The notes under the pieces: generated by a model | The model's input: the letters and a program-made list of their open reading frames with translations, nothing else | What the model was told of the DNA's origin: nothing | Databases searched by the model: none | In this document: piece after piece, positions 24,692-36,082 of the stretch | Layout of the letters: each line of letters starts with the position of its first letter | Numbering within the stretch: the first letter of the stretch is position 1 | NCBI GenBank assembly: GCA_003988855.1 | Contig: QYAI01000081.1 | Coordinates: forward strand, 248,001 to 312,000 | Length of the DNA: 64,000 nt | DNA from: Arachnopeziza araneosa | Taxonomy: Eukaryota > Ascomycota > Leotiomycetes > Helotiales > Arachnopezizaceae | Reading direction: 5' to 3' | Made by a program: the position numbers and the translations under genes

Positions 24692-26738
24692 TTTGATGTC
24701 GTCTATAACATGAACTTAATGATGTACAATATAACTTGTAGTATTACAGTAGAGATGTCACGAAGTCTTAAAGAGTCATAGGTAATCCGAAGTCTCCGTC
24801 CATTACGGTCAGTAGGCATCGTAGACCTGTTCCTACATTCGCCTTCATAATCAAAGCAACCAATTCAAAGGACCCAGTTGACGGAGTCCGAAACCTGCTC
24901 GCGATCTTCCGCGCGGTTGTGGAAGCTTTCAGCCGCGATCGTCGACCGCAATCGCGGGCTGCATGTGGTAGCAGAAATCCTGGCGCTTGCATTGGTGTGG
25001 GCAACTCAAAACTGATTTCATCTCAATATAATCGGTGATTTCAAGCGATAATCAAACTAGGCAAACCGACAGCACCGTATCGGTTAGAAATCAAGTACTG
25101 AGTAAGACAAAGACACACATCTTGTCCGACGGATGTCCGAAATTTCTGACACGGTCCAATCCCGGAGGACCCCAACGACCTCATTAATTTATGACAATGT
25201 CTTTGGAAATTCATGCCTTGCTGACGGATCTTGTTTGACATGCGAATAACAGGGTGAGGTACGCTTTGGGGCATACGAACGTCCAGAGCTACCCAAAAGC
25301 CATTTGTAACAGAGCATCTGGAGCTAAGGTAGCCGTGTAAGGATATCGAACCCGAAAGTAGGGGCCACGATCCGTCTTTGGAAAAAGAATAGATTGATTA
25401 AAAAATAAAGCAGAGCTTGAATAGGTCCACAGCCGCATTCCTGTGTTCCTGACTAGACTTGACTAGTCTAGATTAGGAGTTCAAGGCACGTGGGATTCTA
25501 TCCTGCAGGATCTCAATGGAAGACGTCGAACTACGACAACACAATGGAAATTCCGGGCTACGCGGTGAGGGATAGACCATACACCAGATCTTTCTGATCC
25601 TCAACCGGATTGTTGAGGTGGTCATTGATGAGTTTGGGAAAGGTGTGGTGGCAACGGCAGATCGTGAACATGGGTAATTAGCGTGCGATTAGTCAGCACC
25701 ACCTTAGTTCGACGACTGCTAAGGGTTGAGTTAATACCTCACCATGCCTCTCACTACGTCTCTGTGCATTTATTCAAAATTGAGAGAGATATGTGTTTGG
25801 GAAGTCAGGAGAAACTGATTCTTTTTAGTAAGGAAAATAGCGCCCTACCAGTATGGCACATAGCAGTTCCGACAAACGATCAAACAGATTGCAAACCCGA
25901 ATCCTGGACAATTGAGCAGATTATCGAGGGGACGAGAAACTGCAGGAAGCCATTTCCCGATACTTGATGATAGAGTTGGTTAGAAATAAGCTTGATTAGG
26001 TTATTGCAAACTCTGATTCCATGCGCGTCTGATTTGCTGAGAAGAAAAGGATACTAATTTTTGAAAATTAACGTCTTTCCTGTGAGAGGATCTGCTGATG
26101 TTTGGAGAAGATATCGCCACCCTCATAATTGGCGGACGGTAATACTAGGATCATAATCCTCCCGCTATATTGTGAGGAGATTTGATGAGTATCAGCAGCT
26201 AAACAGGTAAACTGTCCCCCACAGCATCATCAAGCATGGCGCGTTCGTCGCACAGCAGTCTTTATCCGCCAGGGACCCTGCGTACACAAATCCCCTTCCC
26301 TTTCCCGACCAATCCGCGATGTTCGTTTCGGCCGGGACTTTCAGCAGGGTGCAGGATGTCATGCAGGACGATCAATCTAAGTGTAGAGAGGCGGTTCAGC
26401 GAGCCGTACCGCATAAGCTCTACGGATGTTCTTCCATCTATTGCAAGCCAGTACTATTACCAACCATCTGACGGCTGCGATGGGGAATAGGACTTCTCAT
26501 TTGCCCGGCTGGACCACCGAAAAAAATCTCCGAAAGTTTACAGACAACGGATTCCCCCCCGAAATCATGGAGATTGCGCTGGATTTGTGCATTGGACAAA
26601 TGCGCACAGAATTCTGTATATGGTGCGAGGGAACGTGGATATAAATGATGACAGCTGGCCTAGCTGAAGCTCATTACCATCTTTCCGATACCATCACCGC
26701 AACATACATTATCAAGCAAGCAACGAAAGTCTGTCACC
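24692..26738. promoter_or_regulatory. Shared intergenic region between PKS and scytalone dehydratase
   Basis: About 2 kb separate the divergent starts of the two pathway genes. The ORFs inside (24768-25004, 25683-25967, 26236-26490) lack protein-like character. A short inverted repeat lies at 25453-25471. Binding sites for the linked regulator would be expected here but cannot be assigned from one sequence. Confidence 0.45.
25453..25471. repeat. Inverted repeat CTAGACT-5-AGTCTAG
   Basis: Perfect 7-bp arms around a 5-bp spacer in the PKS/dehydratase intergenic region. It resembles a dimer binding site, but a repeat of this size also arises by chance. Confidence 0.4.
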
Positions 26739-27409
26739 ATGAGTCCTTCAAAGCTCGAAGATAAGCTCACAGTATCTTTCGAAGGCATGAACCTTACCTA
26801 ACGGTGCAGGAAGAAACTAACAAGGCTTAGAATATCTTGCCGTCAGTGCCGTAGCTTTCAATTGGGCCGACAGTTATGACGCTAAGGTGAGGAAACTCCA
26901 AGATATTATCCCCAAAATAGCCTTCTGATTCGTCTTCACTTCAGGACTGGGAACGTCTTCGGAGCATCATTGCCCCTACTCTACTGGTATGTGGGAAACC
27001 AACATCTTGACTGCTTCCACTAACTGGAGTTGCATAGATAGATTACACGCATGTTTCCGGTCTCAAATGGGAGGCCATGGATGCAGAAGCCTTCATGGCC
27101 ATGATTTCCGACGCAGGGTTCTTGGGCGATCCACTTCTCAAGACTCAGCATTTGCTTGGGGGAACGGAGTGGGTGAAGAAGTCTGAAACGGAGATTGTCG
27201 GCCACCATCAGCTACGTGCAGCCCACTTGAGGTTCACTGGTCCCGACCACAAAGTCGAGGAGAAGAGGGGCCATAGTCACGCCACGAACGAGCACTACTA
27301 TTTGAAAGTGGATGGGGTGTGGAAATTTGCAGGGTTGAAGCCCTATGTCAGGTGGAACGAGTACGAGTTTGAGACTATTTTCAAAGGTTTTACCGCTCCT
27401 CAGCGATAG
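26739..27409 (+). CDS. SCD1: Scytalone dehydratase
   Basis: Four exons: 26739-26784, 26831-26886, 26945-26986 and 27038-27409; 171 residues, the family's usual size. It dehydrates scytalone to 1,3,8-trihydroxynaphthalene and vermelone to 1,8-DHN. The first intron is GC-AG (gaag/gcatga...gcttag/AATA, 46 nt); only this choice gives the conserved SFEEYL start. By comparison with the Magnaporthe enzyme (our numbering is one higher) the active-site residues are Tyr31-Asp32 in WADSYDAKDW, Tyr51 in IDYTH, His86 in KTQHLLGG, His111 and Asn132. The position equivalent to Ser129 is Ala130 (HSHATNEHYY), a departure from the reference enzyme. Gene order places it between the synthase and the regulator. 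Confidence 0.95.
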
Positions 27410-27827
27410 AGAGGCATCGGGCACTCAGGAGTACCTTCTTGTAGCCAGATTCGGGTAAAGATAGGGTTAAATGGTCGATCTCGTATTACTAGGTCCCTAA
27501 AGGACGGAGTGCTCTTCTATCATAGAAAATACCATGGTACCATGTAGGCTCTACTCTAGGCATCCCATGGCGCAAGATGAAGCCCAGCTGCCACTCACGT
27601 GGAAAGTGCATGTCCGTACGTAGATAGGTAGGCAGGTCGCTATTCATCAAGGTAGCTGAGGTAGATGGACGCGCACGTAGATGGCCAAGTTGCTGGCCAT
27701 GGCATTAGGCTCAAAAGGAGCCTATCACGTGGCCAGGGGTTGATGGACCCTAACGGACGTACAGTACTGTCCCGACCTTGGCGGCGACATCTCATGCTTC
27801 GGGGCGACGAGTTTGGCCTGGACTGAT

Positions 27828-27850
27828 GGAAGGAAGGAAGGAAGGAAGGG
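27828..27850. repeat. AAGG tetranucleotide microsatellite
   Basis: About five and a half tandem units of GGAA in the upstream region of the melanin regulator. Confidence 0.8.
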
Positions 27851-28459
27851 AGCGCGTTCGTCAGATGGCAGCCGGATTGTCTGTGCATGGTGTTATGGGT
27901 GTATAGTTTCCTCTTTCCAGCGGACGTAGGAAGAAGTGGCATGGGCTTGGGGCCTGGTGCACATTCCAAATACTTTCCACACCACACTTGGAGCTGTTCA
28001 ACTTATCTCAGACAAGCAGAAGCAGAGAGTTTTGGGGAGCTTTCATTTACGGGACGAGATTGAGGTACATCAAAAGCCCGTTGGGAAAGGCCCAAGAGAG
28101 GCGACGGAGGACGACGGCCCTGTGAATCAGCCATATGTAAGCGAAAGCTCGGATTTCAGCACGCCCTCCACCCTGGGCAGTGCTGCCAGATGCTCCGATC
28201 GCTGTAAACATTTCATCTCCCTACCGTAGTGGATGGGCACTCGGCGAGCCCCCGAAGCTCCCTGCCCCCATTGCCCATGTCTCCATCGATGCTTGGTGGA
28301 GTGGAGGCGGCGGTAGGGTAGCCCTACCCATTCCATTCAGTCAGTCTCCTCGCGCCTTTTCTCTGCTCCAGGGTGAAAGAAAGCCGCTGGTTGACGAAAC
28401 CAAAAAGGCACAGCGGACCAAAATACGCTCCGTTTGCACCCACGGCAACCTAAATTTAT

Positions 28460-28472
28460 CCCCCCCCCCCCC
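28460..28472. repeat. Poly-C tract of 13
   Basis: A homopolymer of 13 C, a place where length errors in sequencing or in replication are likely. Confidence 0.8.
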
Positions 28473-28916
28473 TAACCACTCGGCTCTTCACGCCTGTTGC
28501 ACAACACATAGGATGAATGGAGACGAAATACCAGCCGCCACCACGGCCATGGCATAATCATGCAGGAATGACGAGTCGCAACTGGAAAAACCTAATGGTT
28601 TGGAGCAGTGGAGGAAGAATTCCTTGCAAGGAAGCAAACTTCCTCGACGATAACGAAACCAGAGGCAAATTTATTTTTTATGTACCTGCTCAGGATTCCT
28701 ACCAGGAGCAGCACAACTGCCATCCAGGAACTGACGGATTCGTCGTGCGACCATGCAAGTTGCTGCTGTTGGCAATATCGTGAACCATGACGCTGAGGCT
28801 GGAAACGGTAATGCTAGTCTCTGCTCAGGTCAAGAATAACCTTCCCGATCGAAATTACTTTGAGGACAGAGCGAGCTTGAAACCCTTTGCATTGATTCCG
28901 TGCTGCTGTTAGAATC

Positions 28917-31856
28917 ATGATGTATTGCGCCTATTGTGGGAAGAGCTTCACTCGAAAAGAGCATCTCGAAAGACACATCGCTTCTCGTAAGTACTGTGAC
29001 GTTGTTCCTTGTCTCTTCTTGACCAGAGCTGACAGCCCTCTCCAGACACCAACGTCAAGCCATACCGTTGTGCCTTATGCCAGCTATCGTTTGTTCGAAA
29101 GTCTGCTTACTACGAGACACAAGTGAACGATGCAGCTGACTGAATCAACGTAGGGACCTCCTTCAAAAACATGATTCAACCTACCATCAAACGGATACCT
29201 CGCTGCAATGGTCTCACCAGACTCCCCGAGCCGCTTCTAGAACTGCAATTGCTTGCAGTAACTGTGCAAGCGCCAAGACAGCTTGCGATAAGAACGTACC
29301 GTGTTCTCGATGCGCAGATAAAAACCTTCCGTGTGCAGCAAGATTCGCGCGAAGATCTTCTTCGGCCAAGGCAGCTCCAGCAGTTCCAGTAGCTCCAGTG
29401 GATAATGATACGATGGTCGTGGTGGGTCATGATACATCTAGCTACCAAGCAGGCGTGATCTTGGAAGCTTTTGAGGCATCGGGATATCTTGGGCAACAAG
29501 ATTTACTCGGTGGCCGCTCATCTTCTATGCTCCTGCCTCAGTTTGCTCAGTCGATAACCCCGAGGTCAGAAAACTCCCATCAATACACAACAAGCGCGCC
29601 AGAATGGATCCTCCAGATGGGATCAGCCGGAGATGACGGGATGAGACAACTAAACCAAGAAAATTTCGTGGATGGTGCCCGCTCCGAAAGTGTACTATCA
29701 TGGAGTGATTGTTCCTTGGGTGTGGATAGCTGGAATAGTAGACAGGCAACATTCTCTGTGGATGGTAATTTAACGCCGTATCCATTGACTTCTAATTCCT
29801 CAATAGCTCCTAAGGAGATAGCTGATGTGGATATGAATTCGTTGGACGACACTCCATTGATAGAAGAAGGGTGGCCATTAGCTAATTGCAATCCGCGTCC
29901 AATCTCTTCTTCTGGAACTGAATCAATGTCAAACAGCATTCAAAGTCTACAGCAAAAATCAGAGGATGTGTGGCAAGCTATGGATGAGATAATGACTCGA
30001 AATGAGCATCCTGACGATAAAAGGCTGTCAATTGTACCTATGGCGCCCAGCACTCGCGATAAAATCCTAGCCACCGCTCAGAACTTTCTCCAAAACGCTC
30101 TGAATAGTCAAAGTACTAGATTTAAGAGTACTTCAGGATCAGGCATCGGGCTCTCATATTTTGCTTTGCCTCCGTCCAATGTTTTAGAGAATCTCCTACG
30201 GAGTTACGTGAGAGGTCTCGGCTCGTACTATACACTTATTTATGGTGGCCAGATCGATCCAAACGAGATGTTGTCGTCTGATAATCAGGCAACAACGCTG
30301 CTTGTTCTTCTTATGATCGCGCAAGGAGCTACATCAGTCTCAATGGCTGAAGCTAGGAATTTAACGACAAGTTTGACTGAGAATTGTCGAATCACTCTCG
30401 TCGATCTCATTGAAAGAAATATGGATTCGTTATCTGATCTAGTGGTGCTGAAAAGTGCTTTACTTTTCACTATTCTCGGAGCCTGGGGAGGAGATGGCCG
30501 CCACATGTATTTTGTAATGGGTCAAAGGGGAATGTATCTTTCTGTGAGTTTTATTGCTTGTATCTTTTATTTGGCTTTAATATTTACTAATTATGTAGAT
30601 GCTTAAGTATGCGGGAATGCTAGAGCAATGGGGTGCGAGACAACAAAGATGGAGTCCTTCCTGTGATATTGAGTTGGAATGGAAACTTTGGAAACGTTGC
30701 GAGACAACCTATAGGTAAGTTGAATCTCTGTGATTCTCTCCAAATAACGTCAATGCAGAGCCACAAGACGATGTGGCAAGTTAGAAGCCTGTTCACTGAC
30801 TGGTCCAGGCTGGTTTACAATTGGGTCATGGTAGATCAAGAACTCGGCTTATTCTATGATACCGCCCCTATATTGTCCATTATCGAACTTGAAGCGCCAA
30901 TCCCGGGGTGTAACCGTCTCTGGCTCGCTAAGACTGCCTCTGAGTGGTTCAGTATTATACAAGAGACGGGTGGCTATGCAATGCAAGAGCAGCTGCCGTC
31001 ACTCTTTCCACCACCGACGCCATCCCTAAAAGATCTGTTTCAAGACTTACTGCATAACAACCTACAAGCAAAGAACTACCAACCATCTGCAGCGGAGCTG
31101 AGATTACTGCTCCACCCAATTCAGTCACTTGTTTCCCATTTTAGTCAAGTATTAGGCTGCTACACCGAAAGACCTAGCGCTCATCGAACGTCCCGACCGC
31201 AAACGGCTGTGTCTACACTCCTTCGTCAGGAAGAAGTAGAAGGTACCCTCCAACGATGGTACAACCTCTGCATGATTAACGCAAAAGAAGATCCAAACTG
31301 CTCGGTTACGAGAGCTAGTCTAGTCCTCTACCATCTCATCAGCTTAAATGCAATCACTTCTTTCCCTGAAATAGAGCGGTTAGCACGAAAAGAAGGCTTT
31401 TCAGACTATGCCACAGATCGAAGCAGCCTTCGCGTTCGTTGTATCTTTGAGTCAGAGAGAGCGATTATGCACTGCGGTCAAATTTTCCGACTCCTCGGCA
31501 TGATGCACAAGTTCTTTCGACCAAGTTGGTGGGCCGCAGCCATCTATCGTGCTACCTTGATACTGTGGGCTGACAGTATTCTGCGTCCGGTAGCCACGTC
31601 ACATCAATCTTCGGGAGGCACAAAATTCGAGATCAACTCAATCTTGCCGGAAGATCCGGCCGTTGCTGCATATCTCCAAAATGGGAAGGGTGTTCCTGTA
31701 CTAGTAGGAAGTAGTGGGGAGCCAATAGAGCTTTGTTCTCCAGAGCATATACTAAGAATTTGTATTGGATTCATAGATCAAGGGTTTTCTTCTAAGTTTT
31801 CGGATGGCATCAAAGGCAGGTTACAGTGTCTTGCAAGGAACTGGAGCATAGAATAG
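28917..31856 (+). CDS. Melanin pathway transcription factor, C2H2 x2 plus Zn2Cys6 (CMR1/SMR1 type)
   Basis: Five exons: 28917-28986, 29046-29100, 29154-30543, 30599-30714 and 30809-31856; 892 residues. The N-terminus holds two C2H2 fingers, CAYCGKSFTRKEHLERH (residues 4-24, split from its last His by intron 1) and CALCQLSFVRKDLLQKH (32-53, split by intron 2). A Zn2Cys6 cluster follows at 76-102 with spacing C-2-C-6-C-5-C-2-C-6-C (ACSNCASAKTAC, then CSRC). The rest contains a fungal-specific regulatory domain (LEQWGARQQRW, RLVYNWVMVDQELGLFYDTA). This combination is the hallmark of the Cmr1/Pig1/Smr1 regulators of DHN melanin genes. Intron 2 has a poor donor, GTCTGC, but phase and the finger spacing require it. 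It is transcribed in the same direction as the dehydratase and reductase. Confidence 0.93.
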
Positions 31857-32598
31857 CCAACTACAATAGTAAACAATTAGCTTGATGATAATAGAATCTC
31901 GTATATTGACATGAGATGAGAACCACAAAAATCTTTGAACCACATCTGGGAACTTACTGCCAGCACCCAATCTCAAAAAGCAACATCTAGAAGAGCCTTT
32001 CTGTTGCAAATCGCAAGAGTGAGGATGAACGAGCAGGAGCGAGCAGGAGTGAGTAGCTCGCTCTTCCAGCAAATCAGGCTGGGGGTGGGATCTTAACGGA
32101 TTCCTGGCAAGGATGAAGAACGAGATCCGAGAATAGAGTGGCCCGGACTCCACCTGGGGAAGTCCGGCCGGGAACCAGTTTCTGTAACCGTAGGGATGTC
32201 CGGTTTGCAGCATCGTGCGGTTCCTGCATGTGGCTGTACCGCTGATGAAGAGATCTACGGCTGGTCTGCAGATGGGGTGGGGGAGAGGGTGAAAGCCGAA
32301 GGATATCGGGCCTCCGGAAGCTACACGCTGCTGGCAGAGGACGACGGCATGGCATCAGCGATGAGGTCGCCACGGAGTCCATCCCATGAGCCAGCCGCGG
32401 AGGATGGAGGCAGACCCGAATGAAACAGCATTGAGCCTCGAGATCGGGGGAGTGCGCTGTCGTAGTCCAATTAAGAGGGATGCTGGGTAGGAATATAAGA
32501 AGGTTGAGTAAATAAACCGATGGCTCAGCAGAGTCGAGCCAAACTCGTCTTTTCCACACCGAGAGAGAAACGCAGATCCGCAACCTTGAACCTCCATC
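31857..32598. other. Intergenic, promoter of the reductase gene
   Basis: ORFs 31821-32213 and 32074-33126 (minus) run antisense into the reductase and are shadows. The CT- and CA-rich leader directly before the reductase start is typical of a strongly expressed fungal gene. Confidence 0.45.
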
Positions 32599-33560
32599 AT
32601 GGCACCCAGCGTGTCCAGCCCCGAAAACGGCCACCATGAGCATACCGAGGTGGAAGCACCTTCGACCACTGCTGGTCCTCTCGCGGGCAAAGTAGCTCTC
32701 ATCACCGGTTCCGGCCGCGGCATCGGAAAGGGGATGGCCCTCGAGCTCGCAGCTCGCGGTGCTTCTGTTGTCATCAACTACTCCAAGAGCTCTGCCCAAG
32801 CCGAAGAGGTTGTCGCCACCGTGAAGAAGTCGGGAGGCAAGGCCATCGCGCTTCAAGCCGACGTCAGCAAACCCGAGCAGATCTTCAAGCTGTTCGAGGA
32901 CGCCGTTGCCCACTTTGGAAAATTGGACATCGTGATCTCCAACTCCGGGACTGAGGTGTGGTATAAGGAGGAAGATGTCACCGCCGAGGCTTTTGATTAC
33001 ATCTTCAACATCAACTGCCGTGGACAGTTCTTTGTTGCCCAGCAGGGATTGAAGTATCTTGGAAAGGGCGGACGAATCATTCTGATGAGCTCTGTTGCTG
33101 CAACCATGAGCGGAATTCCTAACCACGCTCTGTACGCTGGAAGCAAGGCGGCGGTTGAAGGTTTCACCCGGTCCTTTGCTGTTGATTGTGGCTCGAAGGG
33201 TATTACTGTTAATGCAATTGCGCCTGGAGGCGTTAAGACTGACATGTATGATGAAAACGCATGGGTACGTCTTCTCATCTTGATTATCAGCATAGCATGC
33301 ACTAATGGTGGCCTAGCACTATGTTCCAAATGGATATCCTGGTATGCCAATGGAGGTCATTGATGAAGGACTTGCCAAATTTTGTCCTCTCAACAGGGTT
33401 GGATTGACCTCTGACATCGCAAAGGCTGTTGCCTTACTTGTTAGTCCTGATAGCGAGTGGATCAATGGTAAAGTCACACTCTAATCGTTCAAGTTTATAA
33501 CTAACCAAACTGCGCTCTAAAGGCCAAGTGATCAAGCTTAGCGGTGGCTCAGTCACATAA
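32599..33560 (+). CDS. Hydroxynaphthalene reductase (T4HN/T3HN reductase)
   Basis: Three exons: 32599-33264, 33317-33467 and 33523-33560; 284 residues. It is a classical NADPH-dependent SDR that reduces tetrahydroxynaphthalene to scytalone and/or trihydroxynaphthalene to vermelone. Seen: cofactor motif TGSGRGIGKG, the NSG motif (VISNSGTEVW), catalytic Ser in ILMSSVAA and the YAGSKAA motif with Tyr and Lys. An N-terminal extension of about 28 residues precedes the fold, as in fungal naphthol reductases. The C-terminus ends in LSGGSVT; in the Magnaporthe trihydroxynaphthalene reductase the C-terminal carboxylate helps shape the substrate pocket, so the end may matter for preference between the two substrates. 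Which one it uses cannot be settled from sequence alone. Pathway context is clear. Confidence 0.93.
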
Positions 33561-35094
33561 ATATTATTCGTAGAAACATGGGTTAAAGGTAGAGGATTCT
33601 GGGGTGTTGGATGTATGATGATGGGTTGAGAGAATATGTTCATAGTTCTCTAGCCCTCCTTAAGTGTACTACTCAATATCATCTGGTTTATGTGGTTTTA
33701 CAGCTGCTCCCTCTGCAGCATGAAATGATCAATTGAACAATTTGAAATGGCCTTAAACCCCTGTAAAAAACCCTTAAGTAACACTGTCCTAAGTGGAGAC
33801 GTATTGTCCCGGCAAGAATCCCGGCATAGATCTAATTACGTTCTTCTCACGGGTTGGCTTGTCAATGCAGTTCTGTGACTTTCCAAAGCTTAAGCAATTG
33901 CGAATCTCTAGAGCCCCTAAACAGAGAAGGCTTACAACAATAGAATTGAATGCAAACAACCAAGTTCCAAAGTTAACTTTTTAATTTTAGAGAGGCTTGA
34001 GTAATGAGAAGAGCTACTTAAAAACTCTGAAATGGTAACTTCTCGTCAGGAAAATAATAAACAGGTTAGACTCGACGTTGTAAAGAAATTTTCTCGCTAT
34101 AATTTAAACTATCAACCGACTTATGTATGATAGTTTTCTGACCTGCTCAGTGAATATTTGAGCCTTGCTCAACGTTATATAGCTATTTTTGTTTCAACAA
34201 AGAGTGTATATATGTTCCAACTAGCCCAGTTTCCCATCCATGTTATTGCTACAGAGTTACATCGTCCCTAACTAGGTACCTACGGAGATCTTCTACATTC
34301 GTCTAAACTCGTGCCGTATAATGCAGGTGGTCAAGTGGACTTGCAGAACGCAAGCCTGGGACGTGCTGCAACCTCGTGGGGCAGCAACAGGCCTTCAAAA
34401 TCTCTAATCTACCGGAACACTGCACCGAAATACAAGGAGCTCAAGACCCAAACCCATCAAGAAGGGAGGGGCTGAAAAGCTTAACAAATATCTGCGGATA
34501 TAATCACGTGCTTGAAAATAGAAGCCAAAAAATCTTTTGGGGCGACATTTGAGGGGTGATGAATATAGCAGCGCTCTAGTATTTCCAAACGAATTATTGG
34601 TGCTTGCAATGTTTAGACCAGGAAAGACACAAATAATGGATACAAATTTTTGCAGAGACAGCTGAGAGCAAGGAAAGTAACGGCGAGGTCGAAGGGCTGA
34701 GGCAAAAAGAAGAGATCCAGAAAGAAGAGTCACAGAAAGAAGAGACCCCTGAAAATTAGGAAGAGGATGAAAATTGAGAATGGCTGAGGGACTTACCTAT
34801 CTTTAACTACAAGAAGCGCCCACTTTCTTCACAGCGGTCAAGCAAAGGTTACGGTGAATGCACTGTGTTATCGTTCTATGAGAATGTGCAACGCAATGTC
34901 TAAGATATACCCGGCCAGTAAGCTGCAACGTCTCTCCCACTGCAACCCACCGCCAGGCCACCACACCCAACCCAAAGAAAATGCTGTCGAGGTTCTCAAG
35001 ACGCTGTCCAGAGCGACGACATCCATGAGATTGAGAGAGAAGACAGTCTTCTTTTCCTTCCCTCCCGTTGCCAAACCTTCACCCTAGACACAAC
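33561..35094. other. AT-rich intergenic stretch
   Basis: About 1.5 kb between the melanin cluster and the eIF1A gene. ORFs such as 34404-34733 (minus) show no family-like sequence. Nothing else recognised. Confidence 0.5.
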
Positions 35095-35700
35095 TTAAAT
35101 TTCATCAACATCAATCTCCTTGCCACCCTTTCCATCATCGTCATCACTTTCGCTCCGATCCTCGTCGAACTCGAAATTGCAATCTCCTTCTCCCTCTTGT
35201 CCGTACGTATCTGTCTCGTTGATCTTCGCACTCTCGGGTAACTCTCCATAAGCCTTCAAGCTTCTCGCCTCATCGGCGGAGTATTTAAGGATGACGTCGC
35301 CTTTCTCATCTTGGTAGTCCCGGAGAGATAGAAGAATGATATCACCCTGGTTGATCCAGACTTTCTTCCGAAGTTTGCCACGAATATGAGCGAGGCGTTT
35401 CGAACCATCGAAGCAGAGCGCTTCAAGGCGACCATTACCGAGCATCTTCAAGACTTGAGCATATTCTGAAGGCGAAGGTTAGTGGGGGTTGATGGTGGAG
35501 ACGCGATAGAGGGGAGCTAGTGACGATGCATACCTTGACCTTCTTCCTTAAAAGTGAGTTCGCGCTTTTCATTGTCGTTCTCGTTCTTTCCACGACGACG
35601 ATTCTTACCACCCTGTGAATTGTGAGTTGCTGTTGTAGATGGGAAGCAGTGTGGCGCGAGGCGGGGTGGGTTTGGTTACCTTTCCCTTATTCTTAGGCAT
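35095..35700 (-). CDS. TIF11: Translation initiation factor eIF1A
   Basis: Three exons: 35700-35680, 35612-35534 and 35465-35095; 156 residues. It binds the A site of the 40S subunit and promotes scanning and start codon selection. The spliced N-terminus MPKNKGKGGKNRRRGKNE is the conserved basic tail. The OB-fold follows (EYAQVLKMLGNGRLEALCFD, then RGKLRKKVWINQGDIILLSL). The C-terminal tail is acidic and ends DGKGGKEIDVDEI, as in eukaryotic eIF1A. The start lies on a 7-codon first exon that an ORF scan would miss. The gene is divergent from the hypothetical gene at 36083. Confidence 0.96.
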
Positions 35701-36082
35701 ATTGACTGTTTTCTGTAATACGGAAGTTTGCTGTTTGCTGTTTGGTCTTTGTTTGTGGATGTTTTGGTTGACTATGAGGTTTTGTTCCGTGAGGAACGAG
35801 TGGGCAGTGGTTGTATTATGAGTTGTTTTGGATGTGGGCTGTGACTGCATCTAGAGGCACGTTTCGCGGCTGTGTGGGTCAGAACAGCGCTAGTCAGCGC
35901 TAACATGGGACTAGGAGATCGACCAAGCGAGATCCAGGAACCATTTGCTCCATTTTGGGACCAATTCTTCAACTTCAGCGTCAATTTTCTCCTTTGGCTA
36001 TCGATCAGCAGAAGCGTGGCAGATATGTTCGATTTATGACCGCCTTATTCATCCATCTTTGGCCTAGAGCCCGTTTCTCCCT
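35701..36082. promoter_or_regulatory. Divergent promoter region of eIF1A and a hypothetical gene
   Basis: 382 bp between two divergent starts; it must carry the eIF1A promoter. No individual element is assigned. Confidence 0.4.

Larger units (their letters stand above)
27410..28916. other. Intergenic region with simple repeats
   Basis: Upstream region of the melanin regulator, 1.5 kb. It contains an AAGG microsatellite and a poly-C tract. ORFs at 27640-27987, 27936-28229 and 28180-28557 overlap and have no recognisable content; I take the region as a long promoter or leader. Confidence 0.45.

Noticed and set aside
30633..30808. In-frame upstream extension of the regulator's last exon
   Set aside because: It includes the intron 30715-30808; splicing gives the conserved RLVYNWVMVDQE junction instead.
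32074..33126. 350-residue minus-strand ORF
   Set aside because: It is antisense to the reductase exons and has no protein-like features; a codon-bias shadow.
34404..34733. 109-residue minus ORF
   Set aside because: No homologous character or splice support; AT-rich intergenic sequence.
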